DNA from: Gracilaria gracilis
Taxonomy: Eukaryota; Rhodophyta; Florideophyceae; Gracilariales; Gracilariaceae
Direction: 5' to 3'
DNA length: 64,000 nt
Assembly (NCBI GenBank): GCA_030374805.1
Contig: JARGSG010000193.1
Location: forward strand, 310,001 to 374,000
The notes below the pieces were generated by a model. It saw only the letters and a program-made list of their open reading frames with translations, was not told where the DNA came from and ran no database searches. This document shows positions 1 through 12,088 of the stretch, one piece after another; the first letter of the stretch is position 1; every line of letters starts with the position of its first letter. The position numbers were made by a program, and so were the translations under genes.

Positions 1-3000
1 CTTTGTACCAACTGTGCCATCGACAGTTGAAAGTACGTGGCGTAATGGATGTCGTGCTGGAGGCGGACAGGCAAGCATACAGCAGAGACAGTTGCCCCCC
101 GCTTCAAGCTGAGCTTGAAATAGTTAGTTGTGTGGTTATAGAACGCGACTTTTAGCCACAAACATCTCGTAGAACCGTCCGCGGGTCTCCCCAAAAGCCC
201 CAAGGACGGATGAGTACATCAAACTGCGCACTAGCGTTCAGTATTTACTCTCCTTTTTCCCTCACTTGCAAAACCAGCTTCGTATACTTACAACACGAGC
301 GTTCAACGCAATGCACCGAACAATGAAGACTAATTTCGAAAAACCAAGCCGATAATGTCGTACTAGCGCCAAGGCAAGCAGAAAGCCAGAACGACAGTTT
401 GAAAGTAAACGCGCTTGGAACTTACATGAACTGACCAAATTTTGAAGTTGAGCGGGTCTAGCTGACCCAAACTAGCACACATATTCTCTAATTCTTGCGT
501 AAGCGATCAGTTTGGCGAGTGTAACAAAAATGGGGCAGAATAACAGAATCTGTACATGAAATTTGCAGATTTCGAACAGATTTTGGCTACATCTGCAAGA
601 TCAAGGCGACCTTTTCCCAACTGATAGGGGCTTTGATAGCTATAATCGGATTATATGATGAACATATACACGTAGTGTGGTAGCGTCATGCTAACTTACA
701 AAACTTGAAAGTAGCTACTCCACCAGATGTGAAATATATTCGCTTTCGGCGAGCTTTAGAGGAGGGATGGTCTCCGTTACAAATGCACCCAGCCTTGTTG
801 TGATGCAGTTGTATCAAATTCGATTCTCATTGGTTGAAATGCCAAGTATGCGCGGGTAGCCATCTTATACCTAAAGCTTCCCGAAGCCGAAGGTTGATCA
901 AGGGGGCAACTGAACATGAAGTTGCGCCCATGCATCTAGCTTTGTGGCCAATTAATTTTATTTTGCTCCAACAAAGTAAATGTGCTTGCCCTACGACTTG
1001 GCGCTTTCGTAACTGTGAATGGCTTGGGTGCTTTGAGAAGAAGAGGAGACTGCGACTAGATGTGTACATGTGCATCTGTATGCTACACAATCTGCCGTTG
1101 ATAGTAATGGTGGTCCGCTGCTTTGCATGAATTGTGATCTATGCATTTGCGTGTAGGGTACTGCTTCTGTTCTATTTAATAAATGTTGAGAGTACATAGG
1201 CTCTCCAAAAGAACAGAAACAACAACCAACTACTGTACTTTTTAACTGTTTTCAACTACTTGCTCCTGGACGTCCGCCCTTTTATGCGCCTGCCGTGTTA
1301 TCTCTCGTCTGCTTGTCCTGTCGGACCTCAGCCGCTCACTACGGACTACCGCGATCACGGGCCTGTGGTTCAAACCATCAACCGTTTGGTAGTAACTGCG
1401 GCTCTTCCAGTGAAATTGTTTCTGGTGTTTCGTGAGGCCTACAACGTTATTTACCTTTTGGGAATCTATGATGTCCCAATTGATGATGTTAACTGCAAAG
1501 AGCTGTCTCGATATGTCTTTTCAAACGTCGATTCGTTGGTGGAAACGTTCAAACTGAGATTGATTCATTGAGTAAATTGAGATGTATGGCAACAGTTGGG
1601 AGCTGAAGGACCGAAGGAACGTATTTAAGTTTCTGAACGAAAACACATCGTTAAGCACGTGGGCGTCCTCAATTGGGCTCGTCGCATCGGTCATAACGTT
1701 GTGGGGCGTGGACTAACGATTCAAGCGAAGCCTTGTGCTTGTGGTTGACTTGGCAAGGTTTTCCACCATTCGACATGGTCATGCAGTTGCTGGTGCAGAA
1801 GCTACCGGGCTTTAGGGTGAGAAGAAGCTTCCCTGTCACCTACGCGCTGTACCAAACGCGGATATAGATCAGATTGCGTAGATCAGTAAAAGTCGCGCCA
1901 CACTCATATATGAGCCCCGTGCAATCTGGGTTTTGGTTCATGGTATAAATTCGTTTTGACAGTAGTAATCGTCCTGCTCCTGGGTTTTTACCTATGCTAT
2001 TCGGATTGAGAGGATGCTTTATTGGTGTTCTTTTGAGTAGTTGGTTTTCTGTTCTTTGAGTGTCTTGTCTTGTTCTTGTTTACCACCTGGAAATTGCGAA
2101 GGCCATGGCCTTTGGTTCACTCTCTCATACGTCAGGAATGGAGAAGCAGCACAGATTTGATCGAGTTGAATGGCGGGAAATTGAGTAGAAGTGAGTCGAT
2201 AGAGTGTCTACGTCAGTTGGGAGTGACGGAAAAGTTGCAGCGCTGCGCATCTGCGTTTGCACCGAACGCTTGCACGAACGTGGCATGCAACACGGCGCGT
2301 GAAGTGTTGAGGGACGTGTACGCGTGGCCTGTGCGCGAGCTACAATCTCAAGTCTGCCCTCCATAGAAAGCGCAACTCTGCTGAGCAGTGTACAACTCGA
2401 AATTACCGACCTACCGAAGGTATGCACGTACTGCAGAATTAGCTGGTAGAGTGCTTTCGACTCAAATCGAACCATTGCCGAAAAGAAAACAGGAATTTAT
2501 ATGCAGTACGAAATGTGGCGATGATAATATAGGCGAATACAATACGGCAGAGTGAAACAAGGAATATTCCCTTTGGCGATGTGTGAGCTTGAATCAATTC
2601 GAACACGGGCAAGTTGGGATGAGGAAGGCAAAGAGGCCATGATCGCAAAGCTTCTTTAGGGGTGGAAAATTGGCAATTGGCTCAACTTGCAAAGCTAATT
2701 TGGGCAAATTCAACTACAGTACTACAGTACAGGTAGTGTTGGCTGTGTTCTGGAGATCTACCTGAAGTGTTGGTACATTGCGAGTTCGTGACGCTTATAC
2801 ATAGAATGCTCAAATTCTATTCAAACACTGTTGCAAAAATCAATATTTTTATTTGAAAATATGCGCCGTGTCACACGGTACATTTTGCTGCTTTTTTGGA
2901 CACTATTGAAATTGGATCATTTCAAATCCAACAAATCGATATCCAAGAAAGCAAAATGTGTCTGAGAAATAAATTTTGGAAATTACAACAAATAGACTCC

Positions 3001-4555
3001 CGAAGTGCGATAATCTTTCATTCGCTTGTAAAAATTGCCTTATGCTCTTTCAAGTGCTTGGTAATACAAAATACTGCAAAAGTAAAGTTTATGTCTTAGT
3101 AATCAATTTGTCTCGTTATCTCAAAAACATGTTTTCCATTTATGAACACAGCACAAGACAGTGAGCACTTTAATCTCTAAGAAAGATTAGTAAGAACAGA
3201 AAAGTATCGTTCCGAAAAGTACTTTAATATCTCAGTGGATCTCGTGGTCTCTGGCTTCTCGGTCAAAATTTGAATTTGATTTGACTTTATAGGTTCTTTC
3301 TTCTATCACAAAATTAAGAACACGTTGGCTACGTAAGAAGTTTCTAGAAATTTACGAACTTTTTTTAAGTAAGCTTCAGAACTTTTGCCTTCGAGAAGTC
3401 AACTTTTCAGAGCGCTCATGCTTATTATATAGTCTAGTACCTACGATTTGCAGCGGGAGGGCCACGTTTGCAAATTTGGTCGAGCCGCATGTTCTTTTTC
3501 TGCACAATAACACAATTCAATATGACAGCAGGGTGTTGGAGTTCAAAACGAGCTAATCTGAAGACGTCATAATTGCAATCGAAATATTTAGGATTCAAAG
3601 AATAGCTTAAAGAATTCTAGCACCTTCATAATGCAATGCCAAATTCCAAATGGCGCTGGACGAGTCTTTTCAGAAACACATCGACATTTGATTCGAGATT
3701 GTACGGTGGAAACCCACTTGAAGCACGCAGCAGAAGCTTTGCGAATTTGTTTCTGAGAAGCTTGCTTCTCCAAACGCTGATCAGGATGCTCCGCGACGAT
3801 GGTCGAGCCTGGACACCAAGGTTAGCTAAAGCTAAAACATCACTTGTGCCAACTGCACGTGTAAGGTACACGCCTTGGGCTACATCCCTGTTAGAACGAC
3901 ACTGCAGTATCTAACTTTACCCAGAAAACGACCTCCCCTTTTTCGAGAAAGCGGGAATCTAGCGAACTGGCTGTTGGCCACTTTGCTAGGCTCGTACTAG
4001 AGTTGCGTGAGAAGGCGATTGGCTTAGAGTTTAAAAAGTACAGGTAGCTGGTTTTCGTGAATTCTGTTGTATCCTTGTCGCACTATATATTTGTTGGGGT
4101 ATTTGCTAACCTTTAGAGATGCTTCACTTCCATTTCCTGACGAAAGCTACAAGGTCTAAGACCTTCCAGCAATACACACTGATTTACCAAGTTGCTAGTA
4201 AGCAAAAGTTGGAAAGGGTGATTTCCAGCAGCGCTCCTGCCACCAGAAAGCTTGAAGCTCCTGAGTCCAACTGGAAGCAACATGCTTCCTTTGCCATTCC
4301 CACCAAGAATGAAGTCATGACAAACCCATGGAGCCATTTATATTCGTGTATCTAGAATACGGCCGAACTTTAGGGTCCCAGGTAACCAACTCAACGCATC
4401 TTCACCAATAAACCTTTGTTCCACGCGAACCAGAGCACTCCCTTTAATAGTGTTCGAAGCCTCCTTTCACAAAGGTAGACTTCCCTCAGAAATTCGCCTG
4501 TCCCGATGGATCTTGTAAGAACGAGACGAATTGAACAAACAACCATTGCTAGGTG
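1..4555. other. Intergenic region without a supportable gene
   Basis: Every open frame here is short (at most 116 codons), overlaps others on both strands, and shows no recognisable domain, signal peptide or repeat. The longest forward frame near the left end, 1260-1571 (103 codons), matches no family I know. At 2868-2990 there is a fragment of a dispersed repeat centred on CCGTGTCACACGG, which recurs near 32302. The rest looks like unique AT-leaning spacer or decayed repeat. A distant exon of a gene outside the window cannot be excluded. Confidence 0.5.
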
Positions 4556-4563
4556 TATATAAA
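4556..4563 (+). promoter_or_regulatory. TATA box of the cysteine-rich repeat gene
   Basis: TATATAAA lies about 74 bp upstream of the ATG at 4637. A transcription start about 30 bp downstream would give a 5' leader of roughly 45 bases. The same tight spacing is seen at the racemase gene at 26404. Confidence 0.55.
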
Positions 4564-4636
4564 CGAGCCTCGCTCTTTCTCAGCCTGAACCCAGTCGCCT
4601 ATTCGTCGTACCTTCCGAACCAAAACTAGAATCACA

Positions 4637-7518
4637 ATGGCCCTTTCTCGGAAATTGTTCTTATTTGCTTACATCCTCCTCCTACCCCTCATCGAAGCCT
4701 TCCCGGCACGCATCCATGCTTCGCTGACCCCTTTCGATGTCTCTTTCTTTGAGCGCATGAGCAGCTCGAAGGCATCCGTTGCGACTTCGAGCAGACCAGG
4801 TACACCTTTGTCTGCGTCACATGTATCTCCATCCACAGTGGGTAAGCTAACTCAAACCATGTCGCTCCGCGAAATTGACCCTACAAAATTTTCGACGACT
4901 AACGAATTATTGTCTTACACTTTCGACTTGAAGCTTTTCTTTCGAAGCACGTGGGGCGTGCGTCAAGGCAAGTGATTCCCAAATCACGAATAACGTTTCC
5001 AAATTCTGTTCATCGCCAATGGCTCAATGACGTTGTTAGAGCAACGAGTGGCAAACTGAACTTCGAACGATGTTCCGCGTCTTCCGAATGTGCAGGACTT
5101 CGAATGTGCTTCGCAATAGAGGACGGTGAAGCCGTTGTGTGCTCTGGACGGGATGACTGTCGTTGTTATTCTCGTACTCTGAGATGTATTTCAGATGATG
5201 ATTGTGATGAAGGTGAACGCTGTGATGCTCCTGAAGGAAGCAGTATGAAGAGTTGTATTTCGAACAAGATACAATTTGTTGAGGATTCCAGCCCCGAAGA
5301 AACAGCCCCTCCTTCAGGTACAACCACTACGTCATCAGGGGGTAAACTCAACTTCGAGATATGCTCTACGGCTTCTGAATGTGCAGGGAATCGCCAATGT
5401 TTAATAGTTGTGGATGATGAAAATATGGAATGCTCCGGCCAGGATGGTTGCCGTTGTATTGGTTCTCTGAGATGTACCTCAGATGATGATTGTGATAACG
5501 GGGAACGCTGTGATGCTCCTGAAGGAAGCAGTAATGAGGCTTGTGTTTCGAACAAGATACAGTTTGTTGAGGATTCCAGCCCCGAAGAAACAGCTTCTCC
5601 TTCAGGCACAACCACTACGTCATCAGGGGGTAAACTCAACTTCGAGATATGCTCTACGGCTTCTGAATGTGCAGGGAATCGCCAATGTTTAATAGTTGTG
5701 GATGATGAAAATATGGAATGCTCCGGCCAGGATGGTTGCCGTTGTATTGGTTCTCTGAGATGTACCTCAGATGATGATTGTGATAACGGGGAACGCTGTG
5801 ATGCTCCTGAAGGAAGCAGTAATGAGGCTTGTGTTTCGAACAAGATACAATTTGTTGAGGATTCCAGCCCCGAAGAAACAGCTTCTCCTTCAGGCACAAC
5901 CACTACGTCATCAGGGGGTAAACTCAACTTCGAGATATGCTCTACGGCTTCTGAATGTGCAGGGAATCGCCAATGTTTAATAGTTGTGGATGATGAAAAT
6001 ATGGAATGCTCCGGCCAGGATGGTTGCCGTTGTATTGGTTCTCTGAGATGTACCTCAGATGATGATTGTGATAACGGGGAACGCTGTGATGCTCCTGAAG
6101 GAAGCAGTAATGAGGCTTGTGTTTCGAACAAGATACAATTTGTTGAGGATTCCAGCCCCGAAGAAACAGCTTCTCCTTCAGGCACAACCACTACGTCATC
6201 AGGGGGTAAACTCAACTTCGAGATATGCTCTACGGCTTCTGAATGTGCAGGGAATCGCCAATGTTTAATAGTTGTGGATGATGAAAATATGGAATGCTCC
6301 GGCCAGGATGGTTGCCGTTGTATTGGTTCTCTGAGATGTACCTCAGATGATGATTGTGATAACGGGGAACGCTGTGATGCTCCTGAAGGAAGCAGTAATG
6401 AGGCTTGTGTTTCGAACAAGATACAATTTGTTGAGGATTCCAGCCCCGAAGAAACAGCTTCTCCTTCAGGCACAACCACTACGTCATCAGGGGGTAAACT
6501 CAACTTCGAGATATGCTCTACGGCTTCTGAATGTGCAGGGAATCGCCAATGTTTAATAGTTGTGGATGATGAAAATATGGAATGCTCCGGCCAGGATGGT
6601 TGCCGTTGTATTGGTTCTCTGAGATGTACCTCAGATGATGATTGTGATAACGGGGAACGCTGTGATGCTCCTGAAGGAAGCAGTAATGAGGCTTGTGTTT
6701 CGAACAAGATACAGTTTGTTGAGGATTCCAGCCCCGAAGAAACAGCTTCTCCTTCAGGCACAACCACTACGTCATCAGGGGGTAAACTCAACTTCGAGAT
6801 ATGCTCTACGGCTTCTGAATGTGCAGGGAATCGCCGATGTTTAATAGTTGTGGATGATGAAAATATGGAATGCTCCGGCCAGGATGGTTGCCGTTGTATT
6901 GGTTCTCTGAGATGTACTTCAGATGATGATTGTGATAACGGGGAACGCTGTGATGCCCCTGAAGGGAACAGTAATGAGGCTTGTGTTTCGAACAGGATAC
7001 AATTTGTGAATGAAACCGAGCCTAGCTCCGTTCCGACCAGCTCTCCTGATGCGGGGATTAACAAGCCACCTTCAACTGTTGATGAATGTGAGAGCAATGA
7101 CGACTGTCGACCAAATGAAAATTGTGTAGTGAATGGCGGGACTGCCCAATGCGTCGTAGCCTCATCTGTTGTGGCCAATACGGACGTATGCATTTCAACT
7201 CATCATTTGACTGGATTAACTGCGGAGGAAGTCATGTACCCGAAGAACAGGCTGGCTCGGGTTCTTTGCGATGATAATGACAGCTGTGCAACTCCAGGTC
7301 ATATCGTTAAGTATGAGGGCAAACCAATGATGATGAGAAGGTATTGCAAGCGAGTGAGATGCGTCGAGAAAGTACATGAGGTCAACAGTCCTAAGTACGT
7401 CAGAGGGAAGCTCCTGAAATCAAATTCTGATGGTTTGATGTTTACGGCATTAGCCGCTAGATACAGCAGCGGTTTGGAGGAAGCAGCACTCTCTTTTGTT
7501 GTACGTTTGGGATTGTGA
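4637..7518 (+). CDS. Secreted cysteine-rich tandem-repeat protein (one probable intron)
   Basis: The family is not recognised. The first exon (4637-4841) opens with a clear signal peptide (MALSRKLFLFAYILLLPLIEA) and a Ser/Thr-rich stretch. A probable intron, 4842-5041, starts GTAAGC and ends TTAGAG. Splicing there keeps frame and yields 893 residues. Without splicing, the downstream frame has no signal peptide. From about residue 73 there are seven repeats, the first of 97 residues and the others 96, each with ten cysteines and a Ser/Thr/Glu-rich linker. Copies two to six are almost identical in DNA; the first and last differ more. After the repeats come a shorter Cys-rich segment (VDECESNDDC) and a basic C-terminal region of about 110 residues with six more cysteines. 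The likely role is extracellular or cell-wall associated, with disulfide-bonded modules on flexible, possibly O-glycosylated linkers. Splicing and function are inferred; the repeats are seen directly. Confidence 0.8.
4842..5041 (+). other. Probable spliceosomal intron, 200 bp
   Basis: The donor GTAAGC and acceptor TTAGAG flank 200 bp. Removing them joins a one-base overhang (G) to two bases (CA), which preserves the frame from the signal peptide into the repeats. A branch-like CTCAATGAC lies just before the acceptor. An AG two bases upstream would break the frame, so the second AG is chosen. This is an inference from frame and consensus only. Confidence 0.6.
5053..7010 (+). repeat. 288-bp tandem repeat array, seven copies
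   Basis: The repeat unit begins at the Lys codons at 5053, 5344, 5632, 5920, 6208, 6496 and 6784. The first spacing is 291 bp and the others are exactly 288 bp. The copies starting at 5344 to 6496 differ by only single bases. The array is coding and in frame throughout. It also creates long antisense open frames, which are artefacts of the repeat. Confidence 0.97.
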
Positions 7519-8749
7519 AGAAACTCTGCAATGATTGGCAACGTTATCTGCAAAAGTAATGAGGAGAAAACGAGCTTCAAAGTATGACCTGGACCACGCT
7601 TAATTTGTGTTCGGGATATGTATTGATTACCAAAATGAAACGTAATGTACAATAGGTAACGTTGGTATGAGTTCACATGTTACACCAAGGTTTAGGTTGA
7701 GTGTAGACAAATGTGTACTGCAGAAATCGTTTGTGAAATGAAATGGGGACGAACTTTAGAGAATCTTTAGCGCTTGCCGCTTCGAATTTCGAGTATTTTG
7801 CCTGGGAGCCAAAGCGAGTTTTTAAGCAATCCAGGCGCTTCATATGCGCCGGGGTCCGGGGCGTGTTACAAGGGCACGAGCGTAGTCTGGAGGTTGACGG
7901 CGAGGGCAATGCAGATGATAAGCTGCGCAAAGAGCAGCTGAGTGTGGGGTAGCGTTACCAACGCTAGCTCCTGTGGAAGATTATACGAAAATGTTCGTTA
8001 TTACGCTCAACGGCCGCAGCCAGAACGTTTATTATAACAAGAACCAATGCTATCGTAAAAATTAAAGAATGTTTCGTTCCGTTGAGAAGTACATGAAAGT
8101 AGGAAATTGGCGGAGTGCTGTGCGGATGGCCTGTAGAGATCAGTGACGACTGTTGTTCTGTGCTGAGTAAAGTCGGCGAGTGCTAGTTTTAGATGGAAGA
8201 GGGAAAGAAGGGAGATAGGAAGCGGTAGTGGGCACACTCACGGAGAAGCTTGTGCTCTTGTGAGTTGCCATCCGGGTCATTCCGGTTGGCATTTTATAGG
8301 CACCCCCACCGAGTCAGTCCAAAGCTGACTCGGCAGATACGATTCTGTATGCTAGGTTATACATGAATGCTAGAGATCAAAGACTTGCGAAGGACAAGTC
8401 TAGAAGCGCTTGGCCTTGCTAAGTCGCAAAACCCTGACTGCGCAAATACTTGCATGGCCATTGAACTACCGTAGTCGCACACAGCGTTTTGAGCACTTGT
8501 CCAAGCGCATTTGCGCTTGCTCAGCCCTGACGTCAGGACGGGCCTGCTTATACGGCAATTCTGTATATCCATCGTGACAGAAATGGCTGGCAAATACAAC
8601 AACGACGCGGAGGTAGAGAGGCTGCAATGTGCGAAAGTCAAGCCATAAGTAGCCACTGAGATCTGCGAGCTCTCTACGGCTGGAATCTCCATAACAAACC
8701 ACCGACGATCTCCGTAACAAGCCATCCACGATATGACGGATGCACTACC
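7519..8749. other. Spacer between the cysteine-rich gene and copia-1
   Basis: No frame longer than about 125 codons and no recognisable product. The first 150 bp is probably the 3' end of the cysteine-rich gene. A short inverted motif (GAGTCAG and CTGACTC) occurs near 8310-8330. No tRNA, TIR or LTR ends were recognised. Confidence 0.5.
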
Positions 8750-9094
8750 TAGTTGGAAGAGTGTATCTGGAGTCTAGAAGGTTATCAGTCTTCCCAGCTC
8801 TCTAGTCTTTACTCATGTTTGGTGACTACTTATACTACTGACTTCCACGCAGGAAGTCACAGACATTTCAGTCTGTCCCTAACATTTTGACATGCTTGCT
8901 CCAAACTCCCGTTTGGAGCTACAGCATTTTATACGTTTTGGAACGCAATCGTAGTTCAACGTACCGCACAGCACCAGTGTGCAGGACCAAGTAGTCACTG
9001 CACTCTGGTGGTGCTGGTTGATCGTTTGTGTATTTGCAACAAACGATTCTACCGCACCTGCACCCAAGGATCGGGCGGTTATGAACTCTCTACA
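8750..9094 (-). repeat. 3' LTR of copia-1
   Basis: This is the near-identical partner of 18861-19203. On the minus strand it begins TGTAGAG and ends near CTTCCAAC. A purine-rich tract lies directly inside it at about 9095-9105, as expected for second-strand priming. Confidence 0.92.
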
Positions 9095-11692
9095 GTCCCT
9101 CTCGTTCCAATCTCCGTATCTTCATGCCAAATTCGGCACAGAGTTGTGAATGCTTTCCAAGACCGTGTGCTTTTGTGAACAAATCAGCCCCCAACTCGCT
9201 ACCCTTGCGATATCCAATCCTGACCAGTCCGCGCTCTACAGAATCCTTCAGTAGATGACACTTGACTTCGATATGCTTCGTACGTTCATTAAGTACTTCG
9301 TCTCTCGCGAGCATGATCATACCTTGGTTATCTCCAAAAATGTCTACGCACTGCTCAGAATGCCCAAGCAGTTCGTTTAGAAGTCTTCTTAACCAGAGTC
9401 CCTCTCGAACTGCGAAGGACATAGCAACATATTTAGCCTCCAATGTAGACTGAGCGACTATGGTTTGCTTCTTACTGCGTCACGAAATTAGTGCACCACC
9501 GTAGGTAAAGACAAAACCACTCGTAGACTTTCTGTCCTCAAGATCTCCAGCAAAATCTGCATCCGAAAAACTCTCCAAGGTAGCTCGATTGTCGCTTCTG
9601 TACTCTATAGCAGACTTGCGAGTAGAATAGAGGTATTTCAGTACCTTCTTCGCCGCCATCCAGTGTTCACGGGTATGTTTCTCCAGAAAGCGAGCGAGGT
9701 AACCAACTGCAAATGAGATATCCGGACGAACTGTGTTGCATATGTGCATCACGGATCCAATGAGTACGCGGTAGGGAGTGTTATCTGCGTTCGTTACATC
9801 AGCTTTGCCGAACAAAGTGGTCTGAAGTGGAGTCCCCACACTAGCAGCTGTGTCGACATGAAACTGCTTCGCCAAACGTTCAATCATAGGCTCGTTGTGA
9901 ATTCGTAGTCCCTGATCTTCAGCCATACGTTCGATCACTATGCCAAGAAACTTTCGGGGCTCCGCGTACACTCTTATCTGGACATGGGTGTCCAATTGCT
10001 TCACCAAATTATGTAGATCTTCCTTGCGTCTACCAACAACCAGTCCGTCATCAACATACACTAAGATCAGAACCTTGTGCAGTCCAGCATCATATATAAA
10101 AAGACCTGGATCATTTTGAGAGAGGGTACAACCCGTTTCTCGCATAATCTTCTTAAACTTTTCGCGCCAGGCTCTTGCAGCTTGTTTCAGTCCGTAGATA
10201 GCCTTGTTCAACTTGAACACGTGATCTCGCTTTGTTGTGTCAACGAAACCTTCAGGCTGGCGCATATATAGTTCTTCAGAGAGATCCCCATACAGAAACG
10301 CCGTGCGCACGCCAAACTGTATTGCCGCCATTCCGTGAGCCGCTACCACGGATATCACAGCTCGAACGGTACTATTGTTGACCACCGCTGAGAAGAGCTC
10401 AGTGTAGTCAATACCCGCTCGTTGCGTAGATCCACGGGCTACAAGGCGTGCACGGTACCGTTCGATCTTACCCTGTTCATTGCGTTTCTTCAAAAACACC
10501 CACCGGTTGGTGATGGGCTTGCAATTCGGTGTACGCGGTATCAACTCCCACACAGAACGCTCCCTCATATGATTCAGTTCTTCGCGCATGGCTACCTTCC
10601 ATTGCGGTGCCTCTGCACTAGTCATAGCATCATGCAATGTCAAGGGATTGTCGTCGTCATCATTTCCAATGACGTTAACTGTGAGCATTGCAATTACAAT
10701 GTCGGGTGTGAATCGTTGGGGCATCTGGCGTGTCCTGGCTGAGCACCTTGGCGCAGAGAGGTAATTGGTTACCAACTCGGGGTCGTACGTATATTCACCA
10801 TGTGCGTCAACAAAGACCAAATTATCCTCTTCTTCATCAGCCAGAGTAGTCTCAGCCTTCATTTGCTTCATATAACAGTCCATGTCCGTGTCCTCGGTCT
10901 TCACTTCCATCTTCTGTGCTTCATTCTCCTTCCCATCTGCCTGTGGGACTGCCGCCAAGTCTACTTCATCTACGCCGGGTGTGATGGCAGCGCTCTGCCA
11001 CCCAGTAACTGCTTCGTTGAACGTGACATCCTTCGACACAAACATCTGGTTGCTATCTGGAACGTAGACTCTGTAGCACTTCCCGCGTTCATAACCAACC
11101 AGAATTCCCTTGATGGTCCGGTTCTTGTACTTGGCGCTACGCTTGCGGCGCTCCTTCGGGATATGGACGTAAAACTGTGAACCAAACGTGCGCAAGTGTG
11201 AAATGTCTGGCTTCATTCCTGTGAAAGCCTCTATAGGATTCATGTTTTGTTCTCCTTCCTTGCGAACGAATGTCATGTTCCTAAAGTAGTTTGCTGTGTG
11301 AACAGCTTCTCCCCAGAGTTGACTGCATCGTAGAGTTCCTTCCAGGACTCTGAGCATGGTTCGCGCTTTGTCATTAAGCGTGTGGTTCAGCCTTTCGGCT
11401 TTACCGTTCGACTCAGGACTGTATGTGGGGGATGGTTCAATGAGAACACCCCTTTGCTTGAGCCAGTCAGTCATCTCCTCTGAAAGATATTCTCCTGCAT
11501 TGTCAAAGCGAATGCGCTTGAGCTTCCGTTCTGACTGTGTTTCAAACAGCACAATCATCTCCTTCACTCGACCATTCAGCTGCGTCCTATCTCTCAACAA
11601 TCTGATAGCAGACATGCGGCTCTTGTCGTCGTATAATGAAACAAAATACTTCGACCTTGACAATGTCCCGACGTCCACGGGTCCTAGCACGT

Positions 11693-12088
11693 TGTTGATG
11701 CCGAAAGGCAATAGCGCCTACGTTGCGACCATAGAGCAGAGTAGTTCTGAGGGTGACGTCAGGTTACAGAACGCATATGCGCAGCAATTATACGTAGTGC
11801 AAGGTATATAAAATACAAAGGAGTGTAGAAATGCCAGGTACGAAGGATCTGGACCAGATAGTAACTTTGGTTCGGCAACCTGACGTCAGAGTCCACCCAT
11901 ACATTTTGTTACCTTCCTGGGAGCACGCCCGGACGAGGCTATAAAAGACCTGAATCAGCTGCAAAGCAGCAGATTCAGAGGCATCCTTGGAGGGACTTCC
12001 AAGGTACTTTGTGCCTATTCTCTCGCCTCTGCTGAGTCTACCGCGCGACTGCAACCGAGTGCTATACGCCCTCCCGTTCTGATCAACA
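11693..12088 (+). repeat. 5' LTR of gypsy-1
   Basis: Begins TGTTGATGCC and ends GATCAACA. It contains TATATAAA near 11803 and TATAAAAG near 11940. It is preceded by the target copy CACGT. A stretch resembling an initiator-Met primer site (TGATATCAAAGA) follows about ten bases inside. Confidence 0.94.

Noticed and set aside
834-1571. Several frames of 60-103 codons near the left end
   Set aside because: They overlap one another on both strands and show no recognisable composition or motif.
5053-7010. Regular repeats taken as a CRISPR-like array
   Set aside because: The units are 288 bp, coding, and contiguous without unique spacers, and the setting is eukaryotic.
5166-7193. Long antisense open frame of 675 codons
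   Set aside because: It is the reverse shadow of the 288-bp coding repeat. A frame that is open once in a multiple-of-three repeat stays open in all copies. The sense frame has the signal peptide and conserved cysteines.
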